Notes: generated from the letters alone by a model not told the origin. A stretch of 64,000 bases of DNA from Accumulibacter sp. (GCF_029255285.1 NZ_JAPUVI010000021.1:1-64000); one strand, 5' to 3'. Numbered from the stretch's first letter, positions 11,504 to 20,887 are shown. A program made the numbers and translations.

Positions 11504-14029
11504 GTGAAACAGAGGGGCGGCGACAGGCATAGACAGCGGCGTTTTGCGCTGAAGCGCTATTTTTCGCTGACCAGCCTGCTGTGCACCGCACTTATTGCGG
11601 TGCTGCTGGGCTGGAGCTACCAGCGTCTGGCGCTGGATGATCTCGAGCACCTCGCCGAAAGCCGCAACGTCGCACTGACGAACGCCTTTGCCAATGCCCT
11701 GTGGGCAAAATTCGCCCCGCTCGTCGAAGCCAGCGCCGGCGCCACGGCCGACGTGCTGCGCCAGCGCGCCGACGCCGCCGGGTTGCCGGCAACCGTCATC
11801 CAGCACATGAAGGGGACGGGCGTCGTCAAGGTCAAGGTCTATGCACTCAACGGCGTGACGGTGTTCTCGACCGATAGACAACAGACCGGCGAAGACAAGA
11901 GCAACAACGCCGGCTTTCTGGCCGCACGCGCCGGCCGGGTGACAAACGTCCTGAATCACCGCGACAAGATGGACACCTTCGAGGGGACGATCAACGACCT
12001 CGACGTTTTTTCCTCCTACCTGCCGATGCGCGGCGAGGCCAAGGAGGTGGTCGCGGTGATCGAACTGTACAGCGACGTCACCGCCTTCGTCGCCCATCTG
12101 AACGAGACTCGACAGTTGGTCATCGCTCTCGTCGCCGGCCTGTTGGCGATACTCTACGGGCTGCTTTTCCTGCTCGTCGCCCGCGCCCAGGGGATCATCG
12201 ACCGGCAGGCCGGCGAGCTCGAGGAATCGCTGCAAGACGTCGAACGGGTCAATCGGGAACTCGACCGCCGGGTTCAGGAGCGTACCGAGGCGCTGAACGA
12301 AACGAACCGCAATCTGAGCCGGGAAATCGACGTTCGCCGAGCCGCCGAGGCACAGCTCAAGCTGGCGGCGGAAGTCTTCGACAACGCGATGGAAGGCATC
12401 CTGATTACCGATGCCGATCAGCGGATTCTGGCGGTTAACGGCGCCTTCACCCGGGTCACCGGCTATGCTGCCGACGAGGTGATCGGCCAGACGCCGAGAA
12501 TTCTCAAGTCGGGGCGTCAGGACCGCGCCTTCTACGCCGCGCTGTGGTCTTCGTTGCAAACGGAGACGCACTGGCAGGGCGAAATGTGGAATCGCCGCAA
12601 GAATGGCGACGTCTTTCCCGAGTGGCTGAGCATCACCGCCGTTTTCGACGAACAGGGCGCCGTTTCGCACTACGTCGCGGTATTCTCCGACCTGACCCAG
12701 CGCAAGGCGGCAGAACGAAAAATCGATCACCTCGCCTTCTACGATCCGCTCACCGACCTGCCCAACCGCCGACTGCTGCTCGACCGACTGCAGCACGCAC
12801 TGGTCACCAGCGCACGCACCGCACGCTGCGGTGCGCTGCTCTTCGTCGACCTCGACAACTTCAAGAACTTAAACGACATCGTCGGCCGAGAACGCGCCGA
12901 CCTCGTGTTGCAAAAGGCGGCCCAACGCCTGAGCGCCTGCGTGCGCGCCAGCGACACCGTGGCACGCCCAGGTAGCGACGAGTTCGTCGTCATGCTCGAG
13001 GATCTGAGCGACGACGCCCAGGATGCGGCGAACCAGGCCGAAGCCGTGGGCGGCAAGGTACTGACGACGCTCAGTCAGCCCTACCTGCTCGCCGACTATG
13101 CGCATCACAACACGGTCAGCATCGGCATCGCCCTGTTCACCGATCAGCACGAGATGGTGGACGAATTGCTGCAGCGCGCCGAATCCGCCATGCATCAGGC
13201 CAAACGGGTGGGCGGCAATGCGCTGCGCTTCTTCGACCCGGCGATGCAGGAAGCGGTCACGGCGCGCGCGGCGCTGGCTGCCGCGCTGCGCGACGCCGGC
13301 AAGAAGCGGGAGTTTCTGGTCTATTACCAAGCGCAAGTCGACGCCGCGGGCCGCACCATCGGCGCCGAAGCCTTGCTGCGCTGGCAAAACCCGAAGCGCG
13401 GGCTGGTCTCGCCGGCCGAGTTCATTCCTTTGCTTGAAGAAAGCCGGCAGATCATTTCCGTCGGTCAGTGGGTTCTGGAGACCGCTTGTGCGCGACTCGC
13501 GGCCTGGGCCGCACAGGCGGAACTGACCCATCTGAGCATCGCGGTGAATGTCAGCGCCCGTCAGTTTCACGACGAAAGCTTCGTCGACCGGGTGCTGGCG
13601 GCGCTGGCGAGCAGCGGCGCGCGGCCGCAACAGCTCAAGCTCGAGCTGACGGAAAGCCTGCTGGTAGACGACGTCGAAGCGGTCATCGCCAAGATGAGCG
13701 CCCTCAAGGCGACAGGAGTCCATTTCTCGCTGGACGACTTCGGGACCGGCTATTCGTCGCTCTCCTACCTCAAGCGTCTGCCGCTCGACCAGTTGAAGAT
13801 CGACCAGGGCTTCATCCGTAACATCCTCGACGACGCCAACGACGCGGCGATCGCCAGGATGGTCGTCGTCCTGGCGGAAAGTCTCGGACTGGCGGTCATC
13901 GCCGAGGGTGTGGAAACGGCGGCGCAACGGGATTACCTCGCCGGCCAGGGCTGCCGTGCCTATCAGGGCTATCTTTTCAGCCGCCCGCTGCCGGTCGAGG
14001 ACTTCGAGAACTTCGCACGGCGCAACTGA
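11504..14029 (+). CDS. Membrane PAS-GGDEF-EAL protein, probably a cyclic-di-GMP phosphodiesterase
   Basis: The 841-residue protein has a transmembrane helix at about 20-38, a periplasmic sensor region, a second helix near 203-225, a coiled linker (RVQERTEALNETNRNLSREI), a PAS domain (about 285-400), a GGDEF domain and an EAL domain. The EAL signatures are intact: EALLRW near 623, DDFGTGYSSLSYLKRLP and AVIAEGVET. The GGDEF signature reads RPGSDEF, with serine for the second glycine, and the preceding segment is also divergent, so the cyclase half may only bind GTP. The GTG start at 11504 follows GAGAGGAAC. It is divergent from leuS and converges on amiC. Likely role: lowering c-di-GMP in response to a periplasmic or redox cue. 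Confidence 0.88.
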   Translation: MKQRGGDRHRQRRFALKRYFSLTSLLCTALIAVLLGWSYQRLALDDLEHLAESRNVALTNAFANALWAKFAPLVEASAGATADVLRQRADAAGLPATVIQHMKGTGVVKVKVYALNGVTVFSTDRQQTGEDKSNNAGFLAARAGRVTNVLNHRDKMDTFEGTINDLDVFSSYLPMRGEAKEVVAVIELYSDVTAFVAHLNETRQLVIALVAGLLAILYGLLFLLVARAQGIIDRQAGELEESLQDVERVNRELDRRVQERTEALNETNRNLSREIDVRRAAEAQLKLAAEVFDNAMEGILITDADQRILAVNGAFTRVTGYAADEVIGQTPRILKSGRQDRAFYAALWSSLQTETHWQGEMWNRRKNGDVFPEWLSITAVFDEQGAVSHYVAVFSDLTQRKAAERKIDHLAFYDPLTDLPNRRLLLDRLQHALVTSARTARCGALLFVDLDNFKNLNDIVGRERADLVLQKAAQRLSACVRASDTVARPGSDEFVVMLEDLSDDAQDAANQAEAVGGKVLTTLSQPYLLADYAHHNTVSIGIALFTDQHEMVDELLQRAESAMHQAKRVGGNALRFFDPAMQEAVTARAALAAALRDAGKKREFLVYYQAQVDAAGRTIGAEALLRWQNPKRGLVSPAEFIPLLEESRQIISVGQWVLETACARLAAWAAQAELTHLSIAVNVSARQFHDESFVDRVLAALASSGARPQQLKLELTESLLVDDVEAVIAKMSALKATGVHFSLDDFGTGYSSLSYLKRLPLDQLKIDQGFIRNILDDANDAAIARMVVVLAESLGLAVIAEGVETAAQRDYLAGQGCRAYQGYLFSRPLPVEDFENFARRN

Positions 14030-14066
14030 CCCCGCCGGGAAAGACAAATAGAGAAGAGAGGCAGGT

Positions 14067-15413
14067 TCAGGCCAGCGTAGACTTGGCGAGCGGCGGGTTC
14101 TTGGCCAGATACTTCCGGATCCCGGAGAAGATCGCCTCGGCCATCTTGTCCTGGTAGGCTTCGTCGTTGAGCCGCTTTTCCTCCTCGGGATTCGAGATGA
14201 AGGCCGTCTCGACGAGAATCGACGGAATGTCGGGAGCTTTCAGCACGGCGAAACCGGCCTGCTCGACGCTGGCCTTGTGCAAGCGGTTGATGCCTCCGAG
14301 TTCACCGAGAACCGCCTTGCCCAACTTGAGACTGTCGTTGATGGTCGCGGTTTGCGACAGATCGAGCAGCGTCCTCGCGAGAATGGGATCCTTGACGTCG
14401 AGATTGACGCCGCCGATCAGATCGGCCGCGTTCTCCTTTTGCGCGAGATAGCGCGCGGCGGAACTCGAGGCGCCACTCTCGGACAGTACGAAGACCGACG
14501 ACCCGTTGGCATCCGGCCGGACGAACGCATCAGCGTGTATCGAAACGAAGAGGTCGGACTGGATTCGCCGCGCCTTCTGCACCCGGGCGTGCAGGGGGAC
14601 GAAGAAATCGGCGTCGCGCGTCAGCACGGCGCGCATGTTCGGCTCGGCCTCGATCTTGGCCCGCAAACGCTTGGCGACCGCCAGGGTGACGTGCTTTTCG
14701 TAGCTGCCGCCACTGCCGATGGCTCCCGGATCCTCGCCGCCGTGCCCGGGATCGAGGGTGATCGTCACCAGGCGATCGACCACCGGCCGACCCTGCCGCT
14801 TGGCGGGTGGCGACTTCGGCTCGGCAGCCGCTTCGGTCTTGGGCGCCGGTTTGGCTTCCGCCACTTCCGCCCGACTGTCGACCTTGGCAAGCGGCCGGGT
14901 CTCGACGGCGGGCAGCGGCGCTTCCCGGCCATCGAGCACGGAGAGCAGCGGATCGGGCGGATTGAGGGGATAGACGTCGAGAACCAGGCGATGCCCGTAG
15001 CCACCGACCGGCGGCAGGACGAAAACCTGCGGGTTCGCTTCGCCCTTGAGTTCCATCACCAGGCGCACGACTCCCGGCTTGTAACGCCCGGCGCGCAACA
15101 ATTTGATGTTGGGATCGTTGGGTGCCACCTTGCCGGCCAGCCCTTCGAGCACGCTGGTGAACTCGATGCCTTCGAGGTCGACGACCAGGCGCTCGGGATC
15201 CTTGACCATGAAGTGCGTGTACTTGAGCGCGGCGGAGTGTTCGATGGCCACCCGCGTATAGTCGGCGGCCGGCCAGATGCGGACGGCCAGGACGCCGGCA
15301 CTGCGGGTCGCCGCGGCTTGCGACAGCGGACTGACGGTCAGAAACAACGAAGCGCCGGCCAGCTTGATCAGTCGGCGGCGTCCGGCAAGCCGCTTCTCAA
15401 CGTGTTCAGACAT
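14067..15413 (-). CDS. amiC: N-acetylmuramoyl-L-alanine amidase AmiC
   Basis: AmiC splits the peptide from N-acetylmuramic acid to separate daughter cells. The 448-residue protein begins with a twin-arginine-like export signal (GRRRLIKLAGASLFL), then an AMIN septal-targeting domain (about 40-150; AVRIWPAADYTRVAIE), a Pro/Ala/Lys-rich linker, and an Amidase_3 zinc domain with LDPGHGGEDPGAIG, VSIHADAF and the catalytic glutamate in ILVETAFISNPEEE. AGGAGGGGCGTGA precedes the ATG. Its start lies 46 bases inside the end of tsaE, the usual tsaE-amiC arrangement. Confidence 0.94.
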   Translation of the reverse strand: MSEHVEKRLAGRRRLIKLAGASLFLTVSPLSQAAATRSAGVLAVRIWPAADYTRVAIEHSAALKYTHFMVKDPERLVVDLEGIEFTSVLEGLAGKVAPNDPNIKLLRAGRYKPGVVRLVMELKGEANPQVFVLPPVGGYGHRLVLDVYPLNPPDPLLSVLDGREAPLPAVETRPLAKVDSRAEVAEAKPAPKTEAAAEPKSPPAKRQGRPVVDRLVTITLDPGHGGEDPGAIGSGGSYEKHVTLAVAKRLRAKIEAEPNMRAVLTRDADFFVPLHARVQKARRIQSDLFVSIHADAFVRPDANGSSVFVLSESGASSSAARYLAQKENAADLIGGVNLDVKDPILARTLLDLSQTATINDSLKLGKAVLGELGGINRLHKASVEQAGFAVLKAPDIPSILVETAFISNPEEEKRLNDEAYQDKMAEAIFSGIRKYLAKNPPLAKSTLA

Positions 15414-15871
15414 TCACGCCCCTCCTTGCTGTACGCGGCGAGATCCAGTTTCCGGCCCGGTTCGGCAAAACGGAAGTGCACCACCAAATCCGGCGCCGGC
15501 ACATAGCCGGCGGCCTTCTCGGGCCACTCGACCAGGCAAACCGAATCGGCGCGGAAATATTCGCCAAGCCCGGCATCCAAAAACTCTTCTGGAAAGTTGA
15601 AACGATAGAAATCAAAGTGATACCAGTATATCCTCGAAATCACATAAATTTCAACCAAGGTGTAGGTAGGGCTTTTCACCGCGCCGGCATGGTCGCGCGC
15701 GCGCAACAGCGAGCGCACGAGGCTGGTCTTTCCCGCCCCAAGGTCGCCATCGAGCCAGACGACCATGCCAGGCGCCAGCAAGGGCGCCATACGGCGGCCG
15801 AGATCTGCGGTCGCCGCCTCGTCGGGCAGATGCAGGGTCAGCGTGGACTGGTTATGATCCGGGCTATGCAC
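15368..15871 (-). CDS. tsaE: tRNA threonylcarbamoyladenosine biosynthesis ATPase TsaE
   Basis: TsaE is the ATPase that drives turnover in the TsaBDE complex making t6A37 in tRNA. Visible are the Walker A motif GDLGAGKTSLVRSLL, the SPTYTLVEIY strand and the YHFDFYRF and LVEWPEKA motifs. I place the start at the GTG at 15871, with GGAG upstream, because TsaE proteins begin just before the TLTLHLPDEAAT strand; another GTG at 15922 would add 17 residues. The protein is 167 residues from this start. It overlaps amiC, and its 5' end faces queG on the other strand. Bases 15560-15660 are more AT-rich than the surroundings. Confidence 0.88.
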   Translation of the reverse strand: MHSPDHNQSTLTLHLPDEAATADLGRRMAPLLAPGMVVWLDGDLGAGKTSLVRSLLRARDHAGAVKSPTYTLVEIYVISRIYWYHFDFYRFNFPEEFLDAGLGEYFRADSVCLVEWPEKAAGYVPAPDLVVHFRFAEPGRKLDLAAYSKEGRECLNTLRSGLPDAAD

Positions 15872-15898
15872 GAACGGGGCTCCGAAACAGGCGGCGAA

Positions 15899-17008
15899 AT
15901 GCTCGGCCAAGCCGATGGCCACGCCGGGTACGCCGAATTGGCGGGCAAGATCAGGGAATGGGGGCGGGAACTCGGCTTTGCGGCGATCGGCATTGCCTCC
16001 GCCGACGTTACCGCGGCGGCGCCGTGGCTATTGCGCTGGCTGGCACTGGGCCGCCACGGCGAAATGGATTATATGGCCAAACAGGCGTCGCTGCGCGTCG
16101 CGCCGGAGCGCTTGCTGGCCGGCACGCTGTCGGTCATTTCGGTCCGCCTGCCCTACTGGCCGGACGCCACCGACGCCGAGCAGGTGCTCGCCGACGGCCG
16201 CCTGGCCTATGTTTCGCGCTACGCACTCGGCCGAGACTACCACAAGACGGTCCGCCAGCGACTCCAGCGCCTGGTCGACCGGCTGCGTCAGGAAGCCGAT
16301 GCCTTGCCCCTGCCCGGTGGTTTCGCCTGCCGCGTGTTTGCCGATTCGGCACCGGTACTGGAAACCGAGTTCGCCCGCCAGTCGGGCATCGCGTGGCGCG
16401 GCAAGCACACCCTGTCGCTGACGCGCAGCGGTTCGTGGCATTTTCTCGGCGAAATCTACACCACCCTGCCGTTGCCGCCGGACAGGCCGATCGACGAGCA
16501 TTGCGGCGACTGCCGGCGCTGCCTCGATGTCTGCCCGACCGCGGCGATCGTCGCACCCTACGAAGTGGACGCACGCCGCTGCATCTCCTACCTGACGATC
16601 GAACTGCACGGCGCCATCCCGGTCGCTCTGCGCCCGCTGATCGGCAACCGCATCTACGGTTGCGACGACTGCCAGTTGTGCTGCCCGTGGAACCGCTTTG
16701 CGCGCCTCGGCGACCCCGACTTCGCGCCGCGCCACGGCCTCGATGCGGCACCGCTGACGGCGCTTTTCGCCTGGAATGCCGACGAGTTCGCGCAGCGGCT
16801 GGCGGGCAGCCCGATACGCCGCATCGGACACACGCGCTGGCTGCGCAACATCGCCGTCGCGCTCGGCAACGCCGACTACTCGCCGGTCGTCGTCGCCGCG
16901 CTCACCGCACGCCGCGACGACCCCTCGCCGCTACTGCGCGAGCATATCGCCTGGGCGCTCGCGCAGCAGGCCGCCAAATCGCCGCGCGCCACGCCAGACG
17001 ACGCCTGA
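15899..17008 (+). CDS. queG: Epoxyqueuosine reductase
   Basis: QueG carries out the last step of queuosine synthesis, reducing epoxyqueuosine in tRNA with cobalamin and two 4Fe-4S clusters. The two ferredoxin-like motifs are plain: CGDCRRCLDVCPTAAI and CDDCQLCCPWNRF. The N-terminal half has ELGFAAIGIASAD and RWLALGRHGEMDYM, and a short HEAT-like C-terminal part follows. The exact start is uncertain: ATG at 15899 gives 369 residues, while in-frame ATGs at 15866 and 15854 give 380 and 384. cobS and cobC in the same window are consistent with B12 being available. Confidence 0.92.
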   Translation: MLGQADGHAGYAELAGKIREWGRELGFAAIGIASADVTAAAPWLLRWLALGRHGEMDYMAKQASLRVAPERLLAGTLSVISVRLPYWPDATDAEQVLADGRLAYVSRYALGRDYHKTVRQRLQRLVDRLRQEADALPLPGGFACRVFADSAPVLETEFARQSGIAWRGKHTLSLTRSGSWHFLGEIYTTLPLPPDRPIDEHCGDCRRCLDVCPTAAIVAPYEVDARRCISYLTIELHGAIPVALRPLIGNRIYGCDDCQLCCPWNRFARLGDPDFAPRHGLDAAPLTALFAWNADEFAQRLAGSPIRRIGHTRWLRNIAVALGNADYSPVVVAALTARRDDPSPLLREHIAWALAQQAAKSPRATPDDA

Positions 17009-17029
17009 GCCGGCTACCGCCGGGCGGCG

Positions 17030-18670
17030 TCACATGTTCGGATAGTTCGGTCCGCCACCGCCCTCGGGTGCCACCCAGCGGATGTTCTGCGTCGGGTCCT
17101 TGATGTCGCAGGTCTTGCAGTGCACGCAGTTCGAGGCATTGATCTGCAGCCGCGGGCCGCCGGCTTCCTCGACGATTTCATACACCCCGGCCGGGCAGTA
17201 ACGTTGCTCCGGCGAAGCGTATTCCTTGTAATTGACCGTCAGGGCCTTGCTGCTGTCGAGCAGTTGCAGATGCACCGGCTGGTCTTCCTCGTGCGCCGTA
17301 TTGGACATGAAAACCGACGACAGGCGATCGAAGGTCAGCTCGCCGTCCGGTTTCGGATACTGGATCGGCTGAAACTGCGCCGCCGCCCGCAACTGCTCGT
17401 GGTCGCTCGTCCGGTCGCGCAGCGTGAACGGCATCCAGCCGCCGAACAGGTTCATCTGCAGCCAGTTGAACGCGCCGCCGAGGAAGGTGCCGAATTTGTG
17501 CAGCGCCGGCCCGAAGTTGCGCGCCTGGTACAGTTCGGCGTACAGCCACGAATCGCGGAACGCCTGCTGATACGCCACCAGATCGCCGCGTCCCTGGTCG
17601 CCCGCCTGCAAGGCCGCATGGACCGTCTCGGCGGCCAGCATTCCCGACTTCATCGCCGTGTGGATGCCCTTGATCTTGGCGAAATTGAGCGTCCCGGCGT
17701 CGCAGCCGAGCAGCAGCCCGCCCGGAAAGGTCTGCTTCGGCAGGCTGTTGAGCCCTCCCTTGGTGATCGCCCGCGCGCCGTAGCACAAACGTTGGCCGCC
17801 TTCCAGGTGGGAGCGGATTTCGGCCTGCGACTTGAAGCGCTGGAACTCCTCGAAAGGCGACAGATAAGGATTGGCGTAGTTGAGGTCGGCGATCAGGCCG
17901 ACCGCGACCTGGTTGTCCGCCATGTGATAGAGGAAGGAACCGCCGGTCGCCCCGTGTTCGCTGAGCGGCCACCCGGCCCCGTGCACCACCAACCCCGGCT
18001 GGTGCTTCGCCGGATCGATCTGCCACAGTTCCTTGATCCCGATTCCGTAATGCTGGGCGGTCGCGCCGGCCGCCAGGTCGTAGCGCGCGATCAGTTCCTT
18101 GCCGAGCTGGCCGCGCGCGCCTTCGGCAAACAGCGTGTACTTGGCGTGCAACTCGATACCGGGCTGGAAGCTGTCCTTCGGCTCGCCCGCCTTGTCGCGC
18201 CCCAGATCGCCGGTCGCCACGCCCTTGACCGAACCGTCGTCGTGGTAGAGCACTTCCGACGCCGCGAAACCCGGAAAAATCTCGACGCCGACCGCTTCGG
18301 CCTGCTCGGCCAGCCAGCGGCAGAGGCTGCCCAGGCTGATGACGTAGGTGCCGGTATTGTGCATCGGCGAGGGAACGGCAAAGCCCGGCAGGCGGGTCGC
18401 CGAAGTCTGGCTGCGATAGAGGTAAACCCGGTCTTCGCTGACCGGCGTATTCAAGGGCGCACCGCGCGCCTGCCAGTCGGGCAGCAACTCGTCGAGCGCC
18501 CGGCTCTCGAACAGCGCGCCGGAAAGAATGTGGGCGCCGACTTCGGAGCCTTTCTCGAGCACCATCACGCCCAACTCGGGATTGAGCTGCTTGACGCGAA
18601 TCGCCGCGCTCAAGCCCGCCGGCCCCGCGCCGACAATCACTACGTCATACTCCATCGCTTCACGTTCCAT
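17030..18670 (-). CDS. Electron transfer flavoprotein-ubiquinone oxidoreductase
   Basis: ETF-QO passes electrons from ETF, reduced by acyl-CoA and other dehydrogenases, to ubiquinone at the inner membrane. The 546-residue protein starts with the FAD-binding fold (YDVVIVGAGPAGLSAAI), contains GATGGSFLYHMADNQVAVGL and GGLLLGCDAGTLNFAKIKG, and ends with a ferredoxin-type 4Fe-4S motif CVHCKTCDIKDPTQNI. AGAGGAGCGGTA before the ATG at 18670 fixes the start. ETF genes are not nearby. It converges on queG with 21 bases between. Confidence 0.94.
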   Translation of the reverse strand: MEREAMEYDVVIVGAGPAGLSAAIRVKQLNPELGVMVLEKGSEVGAHILSGALFESRALDELLPDWQARGAPLNTPVSEDRVYLYRSQTSATRLPGFAVPSPMHNTGTYVISLGSLCRWLAEQAEAVGVEIFPGFAASEVLYHDDGSVKGVATGDLGRDKAGEPKDSFQPGIELHAKYTLFAEGARGQLGKELIARYDLAAGATAQHYGIGIKELWQIDPAKHQPGLVVHGAGWPLSEHGATGGSFLYHMADNQVAVGLIADLNYANPYLSPFEEFQRFKSQAEIRSHLEGGQRLCYGARAITKGGLNSLPKQTFPGGLLLGCDAGTLNFAKIKGIHTAMKSGMLAAETVHAALQAGDQGRGDLVAYQQAFRDSWLYAELYQARNFGPALHKFGTFLGGAFNWLQMNLFGGWMPFTLRDRTSDHEQLRAAAQFQPIQYPKPDGELTFDRLSSVFMSNTAHEEDQPVHLQLLDSSKALTVNYKEYASPEQRYCPAGVYEIVEEAGGPRLQINASNCVHCKTCDIKDPTQNIRWVAPEGGGGPNYPNM

Positions 18671-19009
18671 TACCGCTCCTCTAGGTTTCTCGATCGATCC
18701 GGCGCCGCCCCGCGCCAACGAACGAGAGCAAACGTTCTGGCGCCTGGCCGACAAGCCCATTTCCCTAGTGGCATATACCGCAGTCGGGCACCCCGGTCAA
18801 GCTCGAAGCCCCTGGCCCGGCTGGCGAAGGCGGGCGGGCAACGGTCTATGGGGCAAAAACCAGCCTCGGCGTATCGGCTTGTGCCGGATCTTCGACGCGG
18901 CCGCAGGCTTCGTCGAGCGCCAGCGGAGAGGAAGACGAAACGGCGTGGAGCCGGCCAGCGATGACTCGTTTGGAGAGATTCGGCGGCTGGCAACGAGGAA
19001 GCGCAACCA

Positions 19010-19157
19010 GGACTGACCATGGATGACCTCTACCGGCTCCCCATCGGCAAGGTTGACAAGGTTGTCGAGAACTACGGAGACTGGCACGCGTGTGCCGGCA
19101 AAACACACCTCCGTGCCTCACTTGCGGATTGGTAATGATGTGGGGCTTCCAGTCCAT
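19010..19157 (-). pseudogene. DUF433 family antitoxin remnant (frameshifted)
   Basis: From the ATG at 19157 the frame reads MDWKPHIITNPQVRHGGVF, the normal start of a DUF433 protein. It then shifts at a run of four A on the plus strand (19100-19103) into FAGTRVPVSVVLDNLVNLA, the DUF433 core with its GTRV signature, followed by DGEPVEVIH. Neither frame alone is a family member; joined, they are. The expected C-terminal half is absent, and no partner toxin is readable downstream. DUF433 proteins usually act as antitoxins of PIN-like toxins, so this is probably a dead toxin-antitoxin locus. Confidence 0.72.
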
Positions 19158-19467
19158 TGTAACCTCGAAGACAGGGACAACCCGTTCATGCTACCGCCGT
19201 TCCGCCCGAGTCGTACCATGCGCATCCAAAGCGACGAAGAGCGGGCACCGTTGCTCGCCGCCGACACAAGGGGCGAGTCGCTGTAACTCGGATGCGGCAG
19301 TGAAAGCGACGCTGCGTGGTTCTTCACGCAGCGTCCCGGGACGAAGAATTGGACATAAAGGCCTGATTGCAGGAGTTGACCCCAATCGCCTTCTGACCCC
19401 AAGCTCCCTCAGCTGGCTGTGCAGCGGAGGACGGTGCCAAGCTGACGGAACGATGCACGGCCGACGA

Positions 19468-19485
19468 GGCAGGCAAAAGCCTGCC
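19468..19485 (-). terminator. Possible hairpin terminator downstream of the PEP-CTERM gene
   Basis: GGCAGGC pairs with GCCTGCC around a four-base loop, about 65 bases beyond the stop of the PEP-CTERM gene. There is no T-run after the stem on either strand, so it may be an RNA-protecting hairpin and not a true intrinsic terminator. Confidence 0.3.
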
Positions 19486-19549
19486 CGCAGCTGTACGCGC
19501 CACGTGTTTCTCGTGTCGGAAATCGAGGTCTGCCAGTGCCACCTTGATC

Positions 19550-20887
19550 TCAGGCGCTCTGCAGGTCGACTTCGACACCTCGCTGCAAATCATCGCGTCG
19601 ACGGGCGGCAAGCAAGCCTGCCATGCCAAGCGAGGTCAAGAGCAGTGTCGCCGGCTCCGGCACGCTGGCCGACGGCAACGCGAAGCTGGTCAGAGCGATA
19701 TCGCTGCCTCCTGCCCCGAAGCTTCGCGTCGCTCCAACGGCGTATAGCCTCGCCCCCGCGATGGCAAGGCCGCTGAACGAGTCGTCGGCCGCGCCGCCCC
19801 AGAGCGAGGAATCGATCAAGTTCCCGGTGAGCGCATCGATTTCAAGAAGAATGCCGTCGGTTCCGCCGGCTGAGCCCCCTTTGGTGGAGCCTACCGCAAA
19901 CAAGCGACCGCCCCGATAGACAACGCCATTCAGAATGTCCTCGGCCGAGCCGCGGTCGTAGGTCTTAGACCACAACAGGTTTCCAGCGCCATCCCAGCTT
20001 TCGATGAGGAAGTCCGGGTTCGCCGTCTCGGGGTTGGTCTGGCCGACGGCGTAGACGTTGCCCCCAGCCGAAGCCACCCCAAGGTATTCCCCCGAGGCCG
20101 CTGAAGTCTTGGACCATACGAGATTGCCGTCTTGATTGTATTTCTTGAGGTAGGGATGGATGCCGCTGGTGTCGTTGCGGCTGGCGACATAAACCCCGTT
20201 GTCAATCGCGGTAATGGACGGCCTGTTGTGTGCGTTCGTCGGAGAGAAGTCATTGCGGGACCAAAGGATGTTTCCAGAGTCGTCGAGCTTGGTCACAAAG
20301 AGACCCCACTCAGAAGTAAATCCCACGCGCTCGCCAACCCCCGCCGTATAGAGCCTCGTTTGGCCGCCCTCGAACGCCGTCGTAACACCCGTAAGCCACT
20401 CGTGGCCACCATACGGAAAGCCGCCTGGAGCAGCAGGGGTTTGCCGGGACCACACTGCACCGCCAACGCCACCGCCTGCAGAGCCATCTGCATTGAACTT
20501 GACAGTGACGCCTTTGCCCTCCTTGCCACCGACGGTGTCGACAGTGTTGATATAGCTCCGTCCAGCAGCGATCACTCCGGTGCTCGTCAGGGCAACGCCA
20601 CTAAAGAAAGCAGCGTCACTCGGGCCAGGCCAAGAACGGCTCCAGACAGGTGACGGTGCGAGACTCGAACCGAATTGCCCCACGACACTCTGCCCAGCGG
20701 CGGTTGACCCAGTGAAATATACGTCGCTGCCGCTTGCAACCACACCGGCACCACCTTCGTCGCCGGCGCCACCAAACGTCGTTTGGGCAACGAAAGGCAA
20801 TGCAAGGACCGGAGCCGAGCTGAGCGCCAACACGGACGCGACACCGCCAAGGAAGGGTAAGCGAAGAACCAGCCTACGGTCTTTCAT
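19550..20887 (-). CDS. Exported PEP-CTERM sorting-domain protein with repeat-type beta structure
   Basis: The 445-residue protein has an N-terminal signal peptide (RLPFLGGVASVLALSSAPVLA), a body of recurring short units of the kind GxVYAVGxT / LFAVGSTKGG / LWSKTxD, suggesting a beta-propeller, and a C-terminal PEP-CTERM tail: VPEPATLLLTSLGMAGLL followed by AARRR. PEP-CTERM proteins are cut and released or anchored by exosortase (EpsH/XrtA), often along with exopolysaccharide export. Fourteen residues follow the Arg cluster, more than usual. AGGAGAAACGT precedes the ATG. No exosortase is in the window, so it must lie elsewhere. Substrate and partner are unknown. Confidence 0.88.
   Translation of the reverse strand: MKDRRLVLRLPFLGGVASVLALSSAPVLALPFVAQTTFGGAGDEGGAGVVASGSDVYFTGSTAAGQSVVGQFGSSLAPSPVWSRSWPGPSDAAFFSGVALTSTGVIAAGRSYINTVDTVGGKEGKGVTVKFNADGSAGGGVGGAVWSRQTPAAPGGFPYGGHEWLTGVTTAFEGGQTRLYTAGVGERVGFTSEWGLFVTKLDDSGNILWSRNDFSPTNAHNRPSITAIDNGVYVASRNDTSGIHPYLKKYNQDGNLVWSKTSAASGEYLGVASAGGNVYAVGQTNPETANPDFLIESWDGAGNLLWSKTYDRGSAEDILNGVVYRGGRLFAVGSTKGGSAGGTDGILLEIDALTGNLIDSSLWGGAADDSFSGLAIAGARLYAVGATRSFGAGGSDIALTSFALPSASVPEPATLLLTSLGMAGLLAARRRDDLQRGVEVDLQSA

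Larger units (their letters stand above)
18671..19549. other. Largely non-coding stretch with decayed sequence
   Basis: No intact gene is convincing in these 880 bases. The one recognisable element is a frameshifted DUF433 antitoxin remnant at 19010-19157. A 7-bp hairpin lies at 19468-19485. Near 19378 the pattern TTGACCCC...CTGACCCC is reminiscent of REP-type sequences, but I cannot fold it into a clear element. The rest holds only short arginine- and proline-rich shadow frames. Confidence 0.6.
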
